Program-made: the position numbers and the translations under genes
Source of the DNA: Curtobacterium sp. MCBA15_012
Lineage (GTDB): Bacteria; Actinomycetota; Actinomycetes; Actinomycetales; Microbacteriaceae
Reading direction: 5' to 3'
NCBI RefSeq assembly: GCF_001864935.2
Contig: NZ_CP126267.1
Location: forward strand, 2,852,001 to 2,916,000
DNA: 64,000 nucleotides
The notes under the pieces: model-generated
Told to the model about the DNA's origin: nothing
What the model saw: only the letters and a program-made list of their open reading frames with translations
Databases searched by the model: none
Part shown: in pieces, positions 20,501 to 27,517 of the stretch
Layout of the letters: every line of letters starts with the position of its first letter
Numbering within the stretch: the first letter of the stretch is position 1

Positions 20501-21369
20501 TCACCGCGTGGCCGTCCCGCGACCTGCCGCAGGTGCTCGACACGAAGCAGGCCGGCGGCGTCATCCGTGCGTACCCGTCCCTCGTCGAGGAGGGCGAGGG
20601 ACCGAAGGCGACGGTCGGCGTGCAGCTGCTCGCGACGCCGGGCGACCGCGCGGTCCGCATGCCCGGCGGTGTCCGTCGCCTCGTCATGCACGCGGTGCCG
20701 TCCCCGGTGTCGTACGTCCAGTCGCACCTGACGTCCCAGGAGAAGCTCGGGCTCGCGGCGAGCCCCTACCCGTCCACCGCTGCCCTGTTCGACGACGTGC
20801 TCGCCGCGGTCGTCGACGCCGGGATCCGCGCGGCACACCCGGACGGGCTCGTCTTCGCGAGGGTCGACTTCGAGGCGGTCCGCGATCGCGTGTCGTCGAC
20901 CGTCGTCGACACGATGTTCACGGCGGTGTCCGAGGTCGCCGCGGTCCTCACAGCACACCGCGCCGCCGAGAAGTCCCTCAAGCAGGCCAACTCGATGTCC
21001 CTGCTGCCGGCCCTGACCGACATGCGGCAGCAGATGGAGCGCCTCGTCTTCCCGGGCTTCGTCGCCGTCGCCGGGCTCGACCGACTGCGGCGGATCCGCG
21101 TGTACCTGCAGGGCGTCGACGCACGGGTGCAGAAGCTCCTGCAGAACCCGGGGCGCGACGCCACGTGGATGCGCGAGGTCACCGTCGCGACCGACCGCTA
21201 CACCGATGCGGGTGGGACCTTCCCGCCCGCGGTCGGCGCGCACCCGGAGCTCGTGCACGCGCGGTGGATGCTCGAGGAGTTCCGCCTCAGCCTGTTCGCC
21301 CAGGAGCTCGGGACGGCCGAGACGGTGTCGCTGCAGCGCATCACGAAGGCACTGACCGCCGCGCGCTGA
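17527..21369 (+). CDS. hrpA: ATP-dependent RNA helicase HrpA (DEAH box)
   Basis: This 1280-residue superfamily 2 helicase has Walker A GATGSGKTTQ (residues 37-46), TQPRRIAARTIA motif Ia, the DEAH box (IIIDEAHERS, about 127-136), SATID motif III, and motif VI NQRSGRAGRT (about 344-353). OB-fold and DUF3418 regions characteristic of HrpA follow. Family members unwind or process RNA, including rescue of stalled ribosome complexes in E. coli. A Ser/Ala/Gly-rich linker near residue 970 carries the GGGAGGCGCGG motif also seen in terminators. The gene ends 12 bp before the convergent ybaK-like gene. Confidence 0.95.
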   Translation: MSATPVITYPPELPVSQRRDDIAAAIRDHQVVIVAGATGSGKTTQLPKICLELGREHIGHTQPRRIAARTIAERVSEELGGELGDLVGYQVRFTDKVSANTRIKLMTDGILLNEIHFDRDLTRYDTIIIDEAHERSLTIDFLLGYLKRLLPRRPDLKVIITSATIDPESFSQHFGGAPIIEVSGRTYPVEIRYRPLVGDDPEDADDDTDSRTGDSGNAADDRDVLQGITDALDELAREDPGDVLVFLSGENEIRDAQDAIEGKRYPGTEVLPLYGRLSAADQHRVFERRSTPGIRRRVVLATNVAETSLTVPGIKYVVDTGTARISRYSPRAKVQRLPIEAISQASANQRSGRAGRTSAGIAIRLYAEDDFERRPEFTDPEILRTNLAAVILQMISLGFGDIESFPFLQPPDSRGVKDGLDLLRELRAVDADGRITKPGRQLTRLPIDPRLGRMVLEAGRQGVGREVIAIVSALSIQDPRERPLEKRAHADQLHARFADPTSDFLTLLNLWNHIEDKQDELSSSAFRRLCKAEFLNYLRIREWQDLYRQLSRAAKQVDVRIAQSRSEDGDAVHRSLLAGLLSQIGLRDREKRDYLGSRNTRFVVFPGSVLAKKQPDAVMAAELVETSRLFARTVARIDPAWVEPLAGDLLKRTHGEPHWEKKQGAAVAYERVTLFGVPIVQRRRVQYKRIDPEHSRELFIRHALVEGEWDGQQAFDRDNRRLRKELEQLEERTRRRDILFDDERVYEFYDARIPADIATTRDFEGWWRTARRDQPDLLTMRRSDLLDEDAADAAQDEQEYPTQWRSGDQRLAVRYRFEPGAQDDGVSVQVPLALLPRMREEGFDWQVRGLRRELVTALIKSLPKQIRKNVVPAADWAEKIVAELPDDAPTEPTESFRATLAKAIQRMTYVTVSESDFDLSRVPAHLLPTWAVVDERGRRVESGKDLSALQTKLKDRTQQSVAAATAKGAARSGGAARVAGAASGQQVEASGLTAWPSRDLPQVLDTKQAGGVIRAYPSLVEEGEGPKATVGVQLLATPGDRAVRMPGGVRRLVMHAVPSPVSYVQSHLTSQEKLGLAASPYPSTAALFDDVLAAVVDAGIRAAHPDGLVFARVDFEAVRDRVSSTVVDTMFTAVSEVAAVLTAHRAAEKSLKQANSMSLLPALTDMRQQMERLVFPGFVAVAGLDRLRRIRVYLQGVDARVQKLLQNPGRDATWMREVTVATDRYTDAGGTFPPAVGAHPELVHARWMLEEFRLSLFAQELGTAETVSLQRITKALTAAR

Positions 21370-21381
21370 ACGAGACGACCG

Positions 21382-21930
21382 TCAGACGGCGGCAGCCTCG
21401 GTCGCCAGGCCCTCGACCACGGTCACGTTCGGCAGCGCCGCGAGGACCTCGCCCGGCAGGAACACCTTCGCACCGCGCAGTCCCGCACCGACGACGATCT
21501 CGGGCGCCCGGAGCACGCGGGCGTCGACGTACACGGGCCAGTCGGCGGGCAGGCCGATCGGCGTGATGCCGCCGTACTCCATGCCGGTGAGCTCGACCGC
21601 CCGATCCATCGGCGCGAAGCTCGCCTTGCGCACGTCGAGGAGCTGCTTCACGACACGGTTGACGTCGAGCTTCGTCGAGGCGAGCACCACGCACGCCGCG
21701 TACCGGACCTCGTCGCCGCGCCTGCCCGCGACCACGATGCAGTTCGCGCCGGCCTCGAGCGGGTACCCGTAGGCCTCCGAGAACGCCGCGGTGTCGGCCA
21801 GCTCCGGGTCGATCGGCGCCGCCTGGATGCGCGAGAGGAGTGCGCTCGGCAGCGCGACCAGGGCCTGGGCGACGGGGATCGCGAGGAACCCGGTGGCGAC
21901 GAGGGCGTTGGATCGTTCGAGCGTCGGCAT
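21382..21930 (-). CDS. YbaK/EbsC-type aminoacyl-tRNA deacylase
   Basis: This 182-residue protein has the Cys-tRNA(Pro)/YbaK-like deacylase fold. It contains EAGANCIVVAG (about 60-70), the conserved Lys in ASTKLDVNRVVKQLL (about 84-98), and the GGITPIGLP loop (about 119-127) that is diagnostic for the family. Members hydrolyse mischarged aminoacyl-tRNA in trans. The ATG at 21930 is preceded at six bases by TACGGT. It converges on hrpA with only 12 bp between stops and no hairpin there. Confidence 0.85.
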   Translation of the reverse strand: MPTLERSNALVATGFLAIPVAQALVALPSALLSRIQAAPIDPELADTAAFSEAYGYPLEAGANCIVVAGRRGDEVRYAACVVLASTKLDVNRVVKQLLDVRKASFAPMDRAVELTGMEYGGITPIGLPADWPVYVDARVLRAPEIVVGAGLRGAKVFLPGEVLAALPNVTVVEGLATEAAAV

Positions 21931-21936
21931 GGTCCC

Positions 21937-21942
21937 ACCGTA
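21937..21942 (-). promoter_or_regulatory. -10 hexamer TACGGT, ybaK-like gene
   Basis: TACGGT on the minus strand, six bases before the ATG at 21930. Confidence 0.45.
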
Positions 21943-22088
21943 GGGAACCCTCCCCCGGCGATGATGGAGCCACGGCAGGCGACCACCGCCGGCACACCAC
22001 TGCAGCCGCTACACCGCTGGGGCCAGCAGGTGACCGCAGCCGCCACTCGACCGTGGCCACCACGAGACCAGGACGGAGCGCCAGACCC

Positions 22089-22733
22089 GTGTTCCGACGA
22101 CTCCTCCGACGACACCTCCGACCTCCGTCGGTGCAGCAGCGGCCGGTCCGGACCCCTGCGGTCGTCCCTCGGCCGGGCGTCCCGCTCACCACACCCGGGC
22201 CGGAGCCGACGGACGCGCCGGAGGTCGTCCGGGCGCTGCTGACGATGCGGGCGCTCGGGGTGCTCGGCCAGCGTGAGCCGCGGCACTCCTCGGCACTCGC
22301 CGCGCAGGCGGTCGCACTCGGCCTCGGCGGACCGGCGGCGGTGGCGCTGGCTGCCCGGTACACCGACGACGACCCCGAGGGTCTCGACTCCGAACTGGTG
22401 GACTGTCTCGACGAGCTCGGGTGGTCGACCGCGGGGATGTCGACCGCGGACGCTGCCGTCCACCTCACCCGGGCGCGTGCCGCCCACGTCCTCACCGGTG
22501 CGGCCGACGGCCGATCGGTCGCGGCATGGGTGAACGCGCGCTTCGCGTGGGACGAGGCCGTCACCACCGGGGCCTTCGACGGCTTCGTCGGTCTGCACTG
22601 GGAGTTCGAGGAACTCGACGAGCTCGCAGAGCACGACCCCGGGGCCCGATGGGTGTTCCCCGACGTCGACGACGTCGCGGCTGCGTTCATCAACGACACG
22701 TCCCCCGTCGTCGAACGGTGGCGGCGCCGCTGA
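22089..22733 (+). CDS. Hypothetical protein
   Basis: I do not recognise this 214-residue protein. It starts with a basic stretch (FRRLLRRHLRPP), has a Pro-rich linker to about residue 45, and then an Ala/Leu/Asp-rich helical region with EVVRALLTMRALGVLGQ and a acidic C-terminal part (WEFEELDELAEHD). No membrane segment is present. GTG at 22089 is the best start; the upstream in-frame sequence is Arg-rich shadow. Third-position GC is high in this frame, which supports coding. It stands between the divergent ybaK-like gene and a convergent membrane protein gene. Confidence 0.5.
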   Translation: MFRRLLRRHLRPPSVQQRPVRTPAVVPRPGVPLTTPGPEPTDAPEVVRALLTMRALGVLGQREPRHSSALAAQAVALGLGGPAAVALAARYTDDDPEGLDSELVDCLDELGWSTAGMSTADAAVHLTRARAAHVLTGAADGRSVAAWVNARFAWDEAVTTGAFDGFVGLHWEFEELDELAEHDPGARWVFPDVDDVAAAFINDTSPVVERWRRR

Positions 22734-22768
22734 CGGGACACGCTCCGCTCAGCGGAGCGAACGGCTGC

Positions 22769-23644
22769 TCAGCGTTCGAGGCAGATCGTCCTGAGGGTCA
22801 CCGTCGGCCCCGGACGCGCGTACGACGAGGGCGAGAGCCAGTCCGCCCGCGGCTCGTACTGTTCCTCGGGCCCGACGTCGCTGCGCTCCGCACGGATCCC
22901 CTCGGCCTTCCACGCCGCGACGACCTCGGACATGTCCGTCGTGCCACCGGGAACGGTCTCGGCCCCCTCGGGCAGCAGGTCCGCGCCCGAAGCGTCCACG
23001 AGCTCGGCGGCGGTGAACCAGTACTCCCACTGCAGGCCCTCGTGCCGGTTGTCGAGCAGGCACGGTTCCGAGTACGCCCCGCCCTTCGGGGACCCGTCGG
23101 ACCGGAAGGCGTCCGATCGTCGGGACCCGAGGAGCTCGACGGTGCGGTCGCCGATGCGGTTCAGGGCGGCCTCGGGGTCGTCCTCGCCGTCCGAGAAGTG
23201 CCGCTCGGCGGCGGTGGCGGGCTGCGCGCGGAGCCGGGCGTCCTCGGCGACCGACCCGGCCTGTGCGGTGATCCCGATCACGTTGAACGGGACCGCGATG
23301 ACGAGCACGACGATGGCGGAGATCACCGCGGCGAGCGATGTGCGGGGCTGTCGCCGACGCTTGACGGCGTAGGTGACGACGACCGCCACGGGGACGCCGA
23401 CGGCGAGCAGCGCGCCGAACAGGAACCCGGTCAGCACGCCGCCGGGTCCGGGTCGCTCGTCCTCGGGCGCGAACGAGCTCTGCAGCAGGACCGCGAGCTG
23501 GATCCACCAACTCACGAGGAGCAGGATCGGCAGCACGACCGCGACGACGACCGCGTTCGTCCGGCCGACGACCCCCGCGCCCGGCTCGGCCCCGTCGTCG
23601 GTCTGGTTCCAGGCCGGTTGTGGCCCCTGGTCGTCGATGCTCAT
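22769..23644 (-). CDS. Membrane protein of unknown function
   Basis: This 291-residue protein has a polar 27-residue N-terminus and three hydrophobic helices (about 28-53, 72-92 and 102-122). An extracytoplasmic domain follows with two Cys (CLLDN and TICLER at the C-terminus) that could pair. The family is not recognised. The gene is convergent with the hypothetical gene at 22089 and ends 35 bp from it. The start ATG 23644 is preceded by a GAGGGGG purine run at usable spacing. A 31-bp tandem repeat lies immediately upstream. Confidence 0.6.
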   Translation of the reverse strand: MSIDDQGPQPAWNQTDDGAEPGAGVVGRTNAVVVAVVLPILLLVSWWIQLAVLLQSSFAPEDERPGPGGVLTGFLFGALLAVGVPVAVVVTYAVKRRRQPRTSLAAVISAIVVLVIAVPFNVIGITAQAGSVAEDARLRAQPATAAERHFSDGEDDPEAALNRIGDRTVELLGSRRSDAFRSDGSPKGGAYSEPCLLDNRHEGLQWEYWFTAAELVDASGADLLPEGAETVPGGTTDMSEVVAAWKAEGIRAERSDVGPEEQYEPRADWLSPSSYARPGPTVTLRTICLER

Positions 23645-23672
23645 GCGTCCCCCTCGCGCCGCCCATCCTGGC

Positions 23673-23748
23673 AGGCTCCCGGCGATCGGGCGCACGGACT
23701 GCGAGGCTCCCGGCGATCGGGCGCACGGACTGCGAGGCTCCCGACGAC
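23673..23748. repeat. 31-bp tandem repeat, 2.4 units
   Basis: Units begin at 23673, 23704 and 23735 (AGGCTCCCGGCGATCGGGCG core); the first two are identical and the third is partial and diverged. Unlike the other arrays it does not include a stop codon. It lies between the membrane protein start and the DUF2461 stop, so it falls in the upstream region of the former. Confidence 0.85.
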
Positions 23749-23776
23749 CCGGGCGACCTGCCGGGCGTGCTGCGCG

Positions 23777-24448
23777 CTACGCCCGTTCGTCGATGGACCG
23801 TGCCCCCGGCACCGGCGGCGCCGGGTCGTCCGCGGCCTCGGGGTCGTCCGCCCGCGCCCACTTCACCGTCCACCGCACGAGGGGCTGCACCCGGTCCCAC
23901 GCCGCCACGATGTCCTCCGTGCTGCTGTCGAGCGGCAGGTGCACGAGCGCGGCGTAGTGCTGCATCCGGAGCAGGTCGATCCGCGGGTGGTCGGCGTCGT
24001 ACCCGCGCGGGGCGGTCTTGAGCGGCGGCCCGGCGAGCTCGTACCCCGCGGCGACCAGGTCGTCGAGTTCCCGGCGCAGCGCGGCAGCGGCCTGCGGGTG
24101 CCCGTCGATGGTCTCCCGCGCCGCCCGCAGCTGTGCGCGCGACGGTTCGTAGAGCCCACCCCCGACCTGCAGACCATCGGCACCGGCGCTCAGGTACATC
24201 CCGCCGGCGGTGAGCCCGGTGTCCTCGCGGTAGGGCCGCTTGTCGGGCGTGAAGCGCAGGTCGCGGTGCTGCCGCAGCACCCGACCGGGCCCGTACCGTC
24301 GCTCGGCCTCGTGCAGCAGGGCCTCCATCGGGTCCCGGACGTGCCGTTCCCAGTCCTCGCGGTGGTCCTCGAACCACGACTTGTCGTTGTGCGCGGCGAG
24401 CCCGCGGAAGAACGTCGCCAGCGCTGGCGAGAACGGCGTCTGGGTCAT
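23777..24448 (-). CDS. DUF2461 family protein
   Basis: This 223-residue protein matches DUF2461 (TIGR02453-like). It contains FFRGLAAHNDKSWFEDHR (residues 13-30, the N-terminal signature), then DLRFTPDKRPYR (about 66-77), GGMYLSAG and RAARETIDG. The function is unknown for the family. ATG 24448 gives the usual start a dozen residues before the signature; a longer ATG-initiated frame exists but would overlap the divergent CAT-like gene. It is divergent from that gene, with 61 bp between starts. Confidence 0.85.
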   Translation of the reverse strand: MTQTPFSPALATFFRGLAAHNDKSWFEDHREDWERHVRDPMEALLHEAERRYGPGRVLRQHRDLRFTPDKRPYREDTGLTAGGMYLSAGADGLQVGGGLYEPSRAQLRAARETIDGHPQAAAALRRELDDLVAAGYELAGPPLKTAPRGYDADHPRIDLLRMQHYAALVHLPLDSSTEDIVAAWDRVQPLVRWTVKWARADDPEAADDPAPPVPGARSIDERA

Positions 24449-24509
24449 GCACCAGTGAACCGCCGCCGCGTGCAGGACCGTCGGCGGGTCGGGGTACGAG
24501 GATGACGAC

Positions 24510-25160
24510 ATGAGCGAACTCCGTCCGATCGACCTCGACCGCTGGCCCCGTCGCGAGCACTTCGCGCACTACCGACGGGAACCCTGCGCGTGGGAGCTGA
24601 CGGTCGACGTCGACGTGACGGCGTTCGTCGCGGCGGTGCGTGCGGCGGGCGTGAAGACGTACCCGTCGCAGATCTGGGCGATCGCGACGGTCGTGAACCG
24701 GCACGACGAGTTCCGCATGGCGCTGACCGAGGACGGGCAGCCCGCCGTGTGGGACTCGGTCGACCCGACCTTCACGGTGTTCCACCCGGACACCGAGACG
24801 TTCTCGGTGCTCGGCGTGCCGTACGACGCCGACCACCGGCGCTTCCACGACGCCGTGGTCGCGACGACCGCGACGTACCGGGACGACCACCGGCTGTTCC
24901 CGCAGGAGGACCGCGCGACGAACCGCTTCGACGTGTCGACCCTCCCGCGCACGTCGTTCACGGGGTTCGCGCTGCACCTGACCGGCGCCGAGGACCACCT
25001 GCTCCCGGTCGTCACCCTCGGCCGGTACCGCGAGGTCGGAGGCCGCACCCTCATGCCCCTCGCGCTGCGGGTGAACCACGCGGCGGTGGACGGCTTCCAC
25101 GCGTCGCGGTTCGTCGCCGAGCTCGAGGAACTGTTCGCCGACCCCACGTGGCTCGCCTGA
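24510..25160 (+). CDS. Type A chloramphenicol acetyltransferase-like protein
   Basis: This 216-residue protein has the CatA layout. It has the N-terminal LDRWPRREHFAHY segment, TYPSQIWAIATVVNRHDEFRM in the middle, and the catalytic motif RVNHAAVDGFHASRFV near residues 187-201. The HxxxDG catalytic His is kept, but the preceding His of the canonical HHxxxDG is Asn. CatA acetylates chloramphenicol with acetyl-CoA; chromosomal homologues of this type are common in actinobacteria and need not confer resistance. It is divergent from the DUF2461 gene. Confidence 0.85.
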   Translation: MSELRPIDLDRWPRREHFAHYRREPCAWELTVDVDVTAFVAAVRAAGVKTYPSQIWAIATVVNRHDEFRMALTEDGQPAVWDSVDPTFTVFHPDTETFSVLGVPYDADHRRFHDAVVATTATYRDDHRLFPQEDRATNRFDVSTLPRTSFTGFALHLTGAEDHLLPVVTLGRYREVGGRTLMPLALRVNHAAVDGFHASRFVAELEELFADPTWLA

Positions 25161-25237
25161 CCGGACCCGCCAGCCCACCGCCCCGCGTCCCCCGACCGCA
25201 CGGCCCACGGGCACCCGGACGGAGCACCGTGGCCGGC

Positions 25238-25507
25238 ATGAACGACGACGACGTCTTCGTCACGGCCTACCCGTGCCCGATGTGCCTCGGTGCGCTCTAC
25301 TACGCCCAACCCGACCGCGTCGTCTTCGCCGCCACCCGCGAGCAGGAGGGCGAGCACTACGAGGACGGCAACCGCCTGATGACCCTCGCGACGTTCTACG
25401 ACGAGTACGCCAAGCCCGTCGCCGACCGGAACCTGCCCACCGAGCAGGGATCGGTCGACGACCCGACGGCCCCGTTCCGCGCGTGGACCGCCCGCTACCC
25501 GGCCTGA
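25238..25507 (+). pseudogene. C-terminal half of a nucleoside/guanine deaminase
   Basis: The 89-residue frame starts at YPCPMCLGALYYAQPDRVVFAATRE, which is the PCxxC zinc half of a cytidine/deoxycytidylate-deaminase-fold protein of the guanine deaminase type. The N-terminal half with the H/C-A-E zinc and catalytic residues is absent; the DNA immediately upstream belongs to the CAT-like gene. Without that Glu the protein cannot deaminate. Either ATG 25238 or GTG 25229 could start translation of a remnant. A strong hairpin follows. I read it as a truncated gene; a functional small zinc protein is less likely. Confidence 0.65.
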
Positions 25508-25527
25508 GGCGGACGCGACCACCCACC

Positions 25528-25569
25528 GGACGGGAGGCCCGTGGCGGCGCCGCCACGGGCCTCCCGTCC
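25528..25569 (+). terminator. 19-bp perfect hairpin
   Basis: Arms 25528-25546 (GGACGGGAGGCCCGTGGCG) and 25551-25569 are exact complements around GCGC. It ends the deaminase remnant and resembles the GGGAGGC hairpins elsewhere. Confidence 0.75.
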
Positions 25570-25658
25570 GTCCCCCGGTCCACCACCGCGAGCCGCGCTG
25601 CCGGGCGGGTCCGGGACGGCCTGAGGCGTCTCGCATCGACAGCCTGGCCGCGACGGAC

Positions 25659-25664
25659 CACGCT
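25659..25664 (+). promoter_or_regulatory. -10-like hexamer CACGCT, methyltransferase
   Basis: CACGCT is followed by six bases and the GTG at 25671. Confidence 0.35.
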
Positions 25665-25670
25665 GGAACC

Positions 25671-26402
25671 GTGACCCTCGACCGCTTCGCCCGCTCCTTC
25701 GGATCCGCCGTCGACGCCTACGAGCGCGGCCGGCCCGGCTACCCCGCCGCCGTGGCGGCCGCGCTCGTGCCGGACGGGACCGACACGGTCGTCGACGTGG
25801 GTGCGGGCACCGGCAAGTTCACGCGCACGCTGCTCGGCCGGGCCGACCACGTCGTGGCGGTGGAGCCCGACCCGGCGATGCGCGCGCGGCTGGTCGCGGA
25901 GCTGCCCGGCGTGCGCGCGCTCGACGGAACCGGCGAGGCGATCCCGCTCGACGACGGCGAGGCCGACGTCGTGACCTTCGCGCAGTCGTGGCACTGGGTC
26001 GACCCGGACCTGGGTGCGGCCGAGGTGGCCCGGGTGCTGCGGCCGGGCGGCGTCCTCGGGCTCGTCTGGAACGCACGCGTCGAGGACCGGGGGTGGGCGG
26101 AGCGGATCGGGCGGCTCGTGCCGCAGCCCGAGACGCGTCGGAGCGCGCAGGGCGCGCCGGTCGTCGGGCCGCCGTTCGGGCCGGTGGAGCACCACGAGGT
26201 CCGCTGGACGCTCGACCAGGACCGTGACGGGTTCCTCGACGCGATCGCCTCGCGGAGTGCGGTCATCGTGCTCCCGGCGGACGAGCGGGCCGCGCTCCTC
26301 GACGCCGTCCGCCGGGTGCTCGACGACGACCCGCAGACCGCCGGTCGGTCGACGATCCCGGTCGAGTACGTCACGCGGGTGCACCGCTCCGTCCGGGCCT
26401 GA
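25671..26402 (+). CDS. SAM-dependent methyltransferase (class I)
   Basis: This 243-residue methyltransferase has a RPGYPAAV entry (20-27), SAM motif I VVDVGAGTGKFT (40-51), the acidic end of strand beta-2 VAVEPDP (62-68), and the post-motif FAQSWHWVDP (about 102-111) typical of the UbiE/Methyltransf_11-like group of unassigned enzymes. The substrate is unknown. GTG start is inferred from the -10-like hexamer and the usual N-terminus. It is the last core-like gene before the accessory island. Confidence 0.85.
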   Translation: MTLDRFARSFGSAVDAYERGRPGYPAAVAAALVPDGTDTVVDVGAGTGKFTRTLLGRADHVVAVEPDPAMRARLVAELPGVRALDGTGEAIPLDDGEADVVTFAQSWHWVDPDLGAAEVARVLRPGGVLGLVWNARVEDRGWAERIGRLVPQPETRRSAQGAPVVGPPFGPVEHHEVRWTLDQDRDGFLDAIASRSAVIVLPADERAALLDAVRRVLDDDPQTAGRSTIPVEYVTRVHRSVRA

Positions 26403-26412
26403 CCGTCGGGCG

Positions 26413-26613
26413 ATGCGTTCCGCGCCACGCATCTGGCTCTTCCCGCTCTACCTCGTTCCGGTCGTCTGGCTCTGGAAGCTGATCGTGTTCGGCTTGCTGC
26501 TCGGGTTCTCTCTGCCTCGCGGACTGATGGGGCTCGCGTCCCTCGGCGTAGAAGAACACCGCGGCGCCGGAAGCCGGTTCCAGTGGGCGTCCCGGTGGTC
26601 AACACCGCGATGA
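26413..26613 (+). CDS. Small membrane protein, doubtful
   Basis: This 66-residue frame has a hydrophobic segment IWLFPLYLVPVVWLWKLIVF (about 7-26) that would span the membrane once or form a hairpin. The last 25 residues look unlike coding sequence (GAGSRFQWASRWSTPR). No ribosome binding site is clear. It may be a real small protein with a frameshifted or replaced end at the island boundary; the call rests only on hydrophobicity and position. Confidence 0.3.
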   Translation: MRSAPRIWLFPLYLVPVVWLWKLIVFGLLLGFSLPRGLMGLASLGVEEHRGAGSRFQWASRWSTPR

Positions 26614-26616
26614 GCG

Positions 26617-26632
26617 GGGTGGTGGGCGTTAG
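26617..26632 (+). repeat. 16-bp direct repeat, left copy
   Basis: GGGTGGTGGGCGTTAG, identical to 28598-28613. The two copies bracket the disrupted gene and its IS element. Confidence 0.7.
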
Positions 26633-26694
26633 GTGCCGACCACATTGCCGTAGAGGCGATCCCGGTGGCCGGTGAGCAGCGACCCATCCGCCAA

Positions 26695-26724
26695 TTGACA
26701 TCGCAGGCATCGGAGCTCTACGAG
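26695..26724 (+). promoter_or_regulatory. Promoter of the island gene at 26748
   Basis: A consensus -35 TTGACA (26695-26700) is followed at 18 bp by TACGAG (26719-26724). AAGGAG precedes the ATG at 26748. This consensus -35 is unlike the leaderless style of the core genes. Confidence 0.45.
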
Positions 26725-27220
26725 GAGCCGCAACCAAGGAGAGACCAATGACCGACAACGTGGTGCGGCGCACCAAACGCCGCTACGCGCACGAGCTCCA
26801 CCCCGCCGGCGACGGACGGGAAGTCCGTCCCCTCGCCGTCGAGGTACCGCGCCTGTACGCCCGCGCTCTGGGTACAGAGGTCCTCGGCACGAGCTGGCGC
26901 GACGGCGACGAAGACGCCGTCCGCCGCAGGTCCGATCGCCTCCTGCAACTCCTCGACGCACGAAGAATCGCGTTCCTTGCAGACGCGCTCGCTTAGGGCA
27001 CGACCGGTGACGCTGCCTGGAGATGGGCGGATGCACACACCCAGGACGGGACCGGAGAGCCGGTATGGAACCACGCCGAGCGCTACAGTGTGCGGCCCTG
27101 GGTGATCAAGCCGTACCCATGTGGGGCTGAGCCCGACTACCACGAGCACTTGGGACTGCTGCAGGTTCGGTTGACTCCTGAGAGGTAGGGGCATTGGCTC
27201 CTGCTGGAAGGATGTGCGCC

Positions 27221-27517
27221 ATGGTGAAGGCGTATCCGGAAGAGTTCCGCCGTGACGTGATCGCGGTCGCCCGGAAGGGCGAGACGTCAGTGCGGCAGGT
27301 CGCGAAGGACTTCGGCGTCTCCGAGTCCTGCCTGGCCCGCTGGTTGCGCCTCGCGGACCGTGACGACGGCATCGGGGTCGCAGAGCCGCCGTCGCTGAAA
27401 GCGGTGGAGCAAGCCGAGCTGCGGGAGGCGCAGAAACGGATCCGGCTGCTCGAGCAGGAGAACGAGATCCTCCGCCGGGCAGCGGCGTACTTCGCGCAGT
27501 CACAACTCCCAAAATGA
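27221..27517 (+). CDS. IS3-family transposase OrfA
   Basis: This 98-residue DNA-binding subunit has a helix-turn-helix at residues 5-45 (YPEEFRRDVIAVARKG, VRQVAKDFGVSESCLARWL). A leucine-zipper-like coiled coil follows (ELREAQKRIRLLEQENEILRR, cited here as residues 65-85). GGAAGG precedes the ATG. The end reads CCA AAA TGA, containing the heptamer C CCA AAA in the correct phase for -1 frameshifting into orfB, which starts at the overlapping ATGA. Such frameshifting yields the OrfAB transposase in this family. Confidence 0.92.
   Translation: MVKAYPEEFRRDVIAVARKGETSVRQVAKDFGVSESCLARWLRLADRDDGIGVAEPPSLKAVEQAELREAQKRIRLLEQENEILRRAAAYFAQSQLPK

Noticed and set aside
15397..21258. A minus-strand open frame of 1953 codons opposite the DUF255 and hrpA genes
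   Set aside because: The product is Arg/Asp/Gly/Val-rich with no domains, and the opposite strand encodes two recognisable proteins. Long antisense frames are expected with GC-rich third positions.
21369..21382. Missing terminator between hrpA and the convergent ybaK-like gene
   Set aside because: Twelve base pairs leave no room for a hairpin, but termination inside or beyond the genes is common; not a finding by itself.
24510..25160. Chloramphenicol resistance determinant
   Set aside because: The catalytic His is present, but the preceding conserved His is Asn and chromosomal relatives are often not resistance genes; only the fold is called.
26994..27008. Programmed readthrough of TAG at 26994
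   Set aside because: The downstream frame is also broken by the IS, so decay is simpler; no readthrough signal is visible. Kept as an alternative only.
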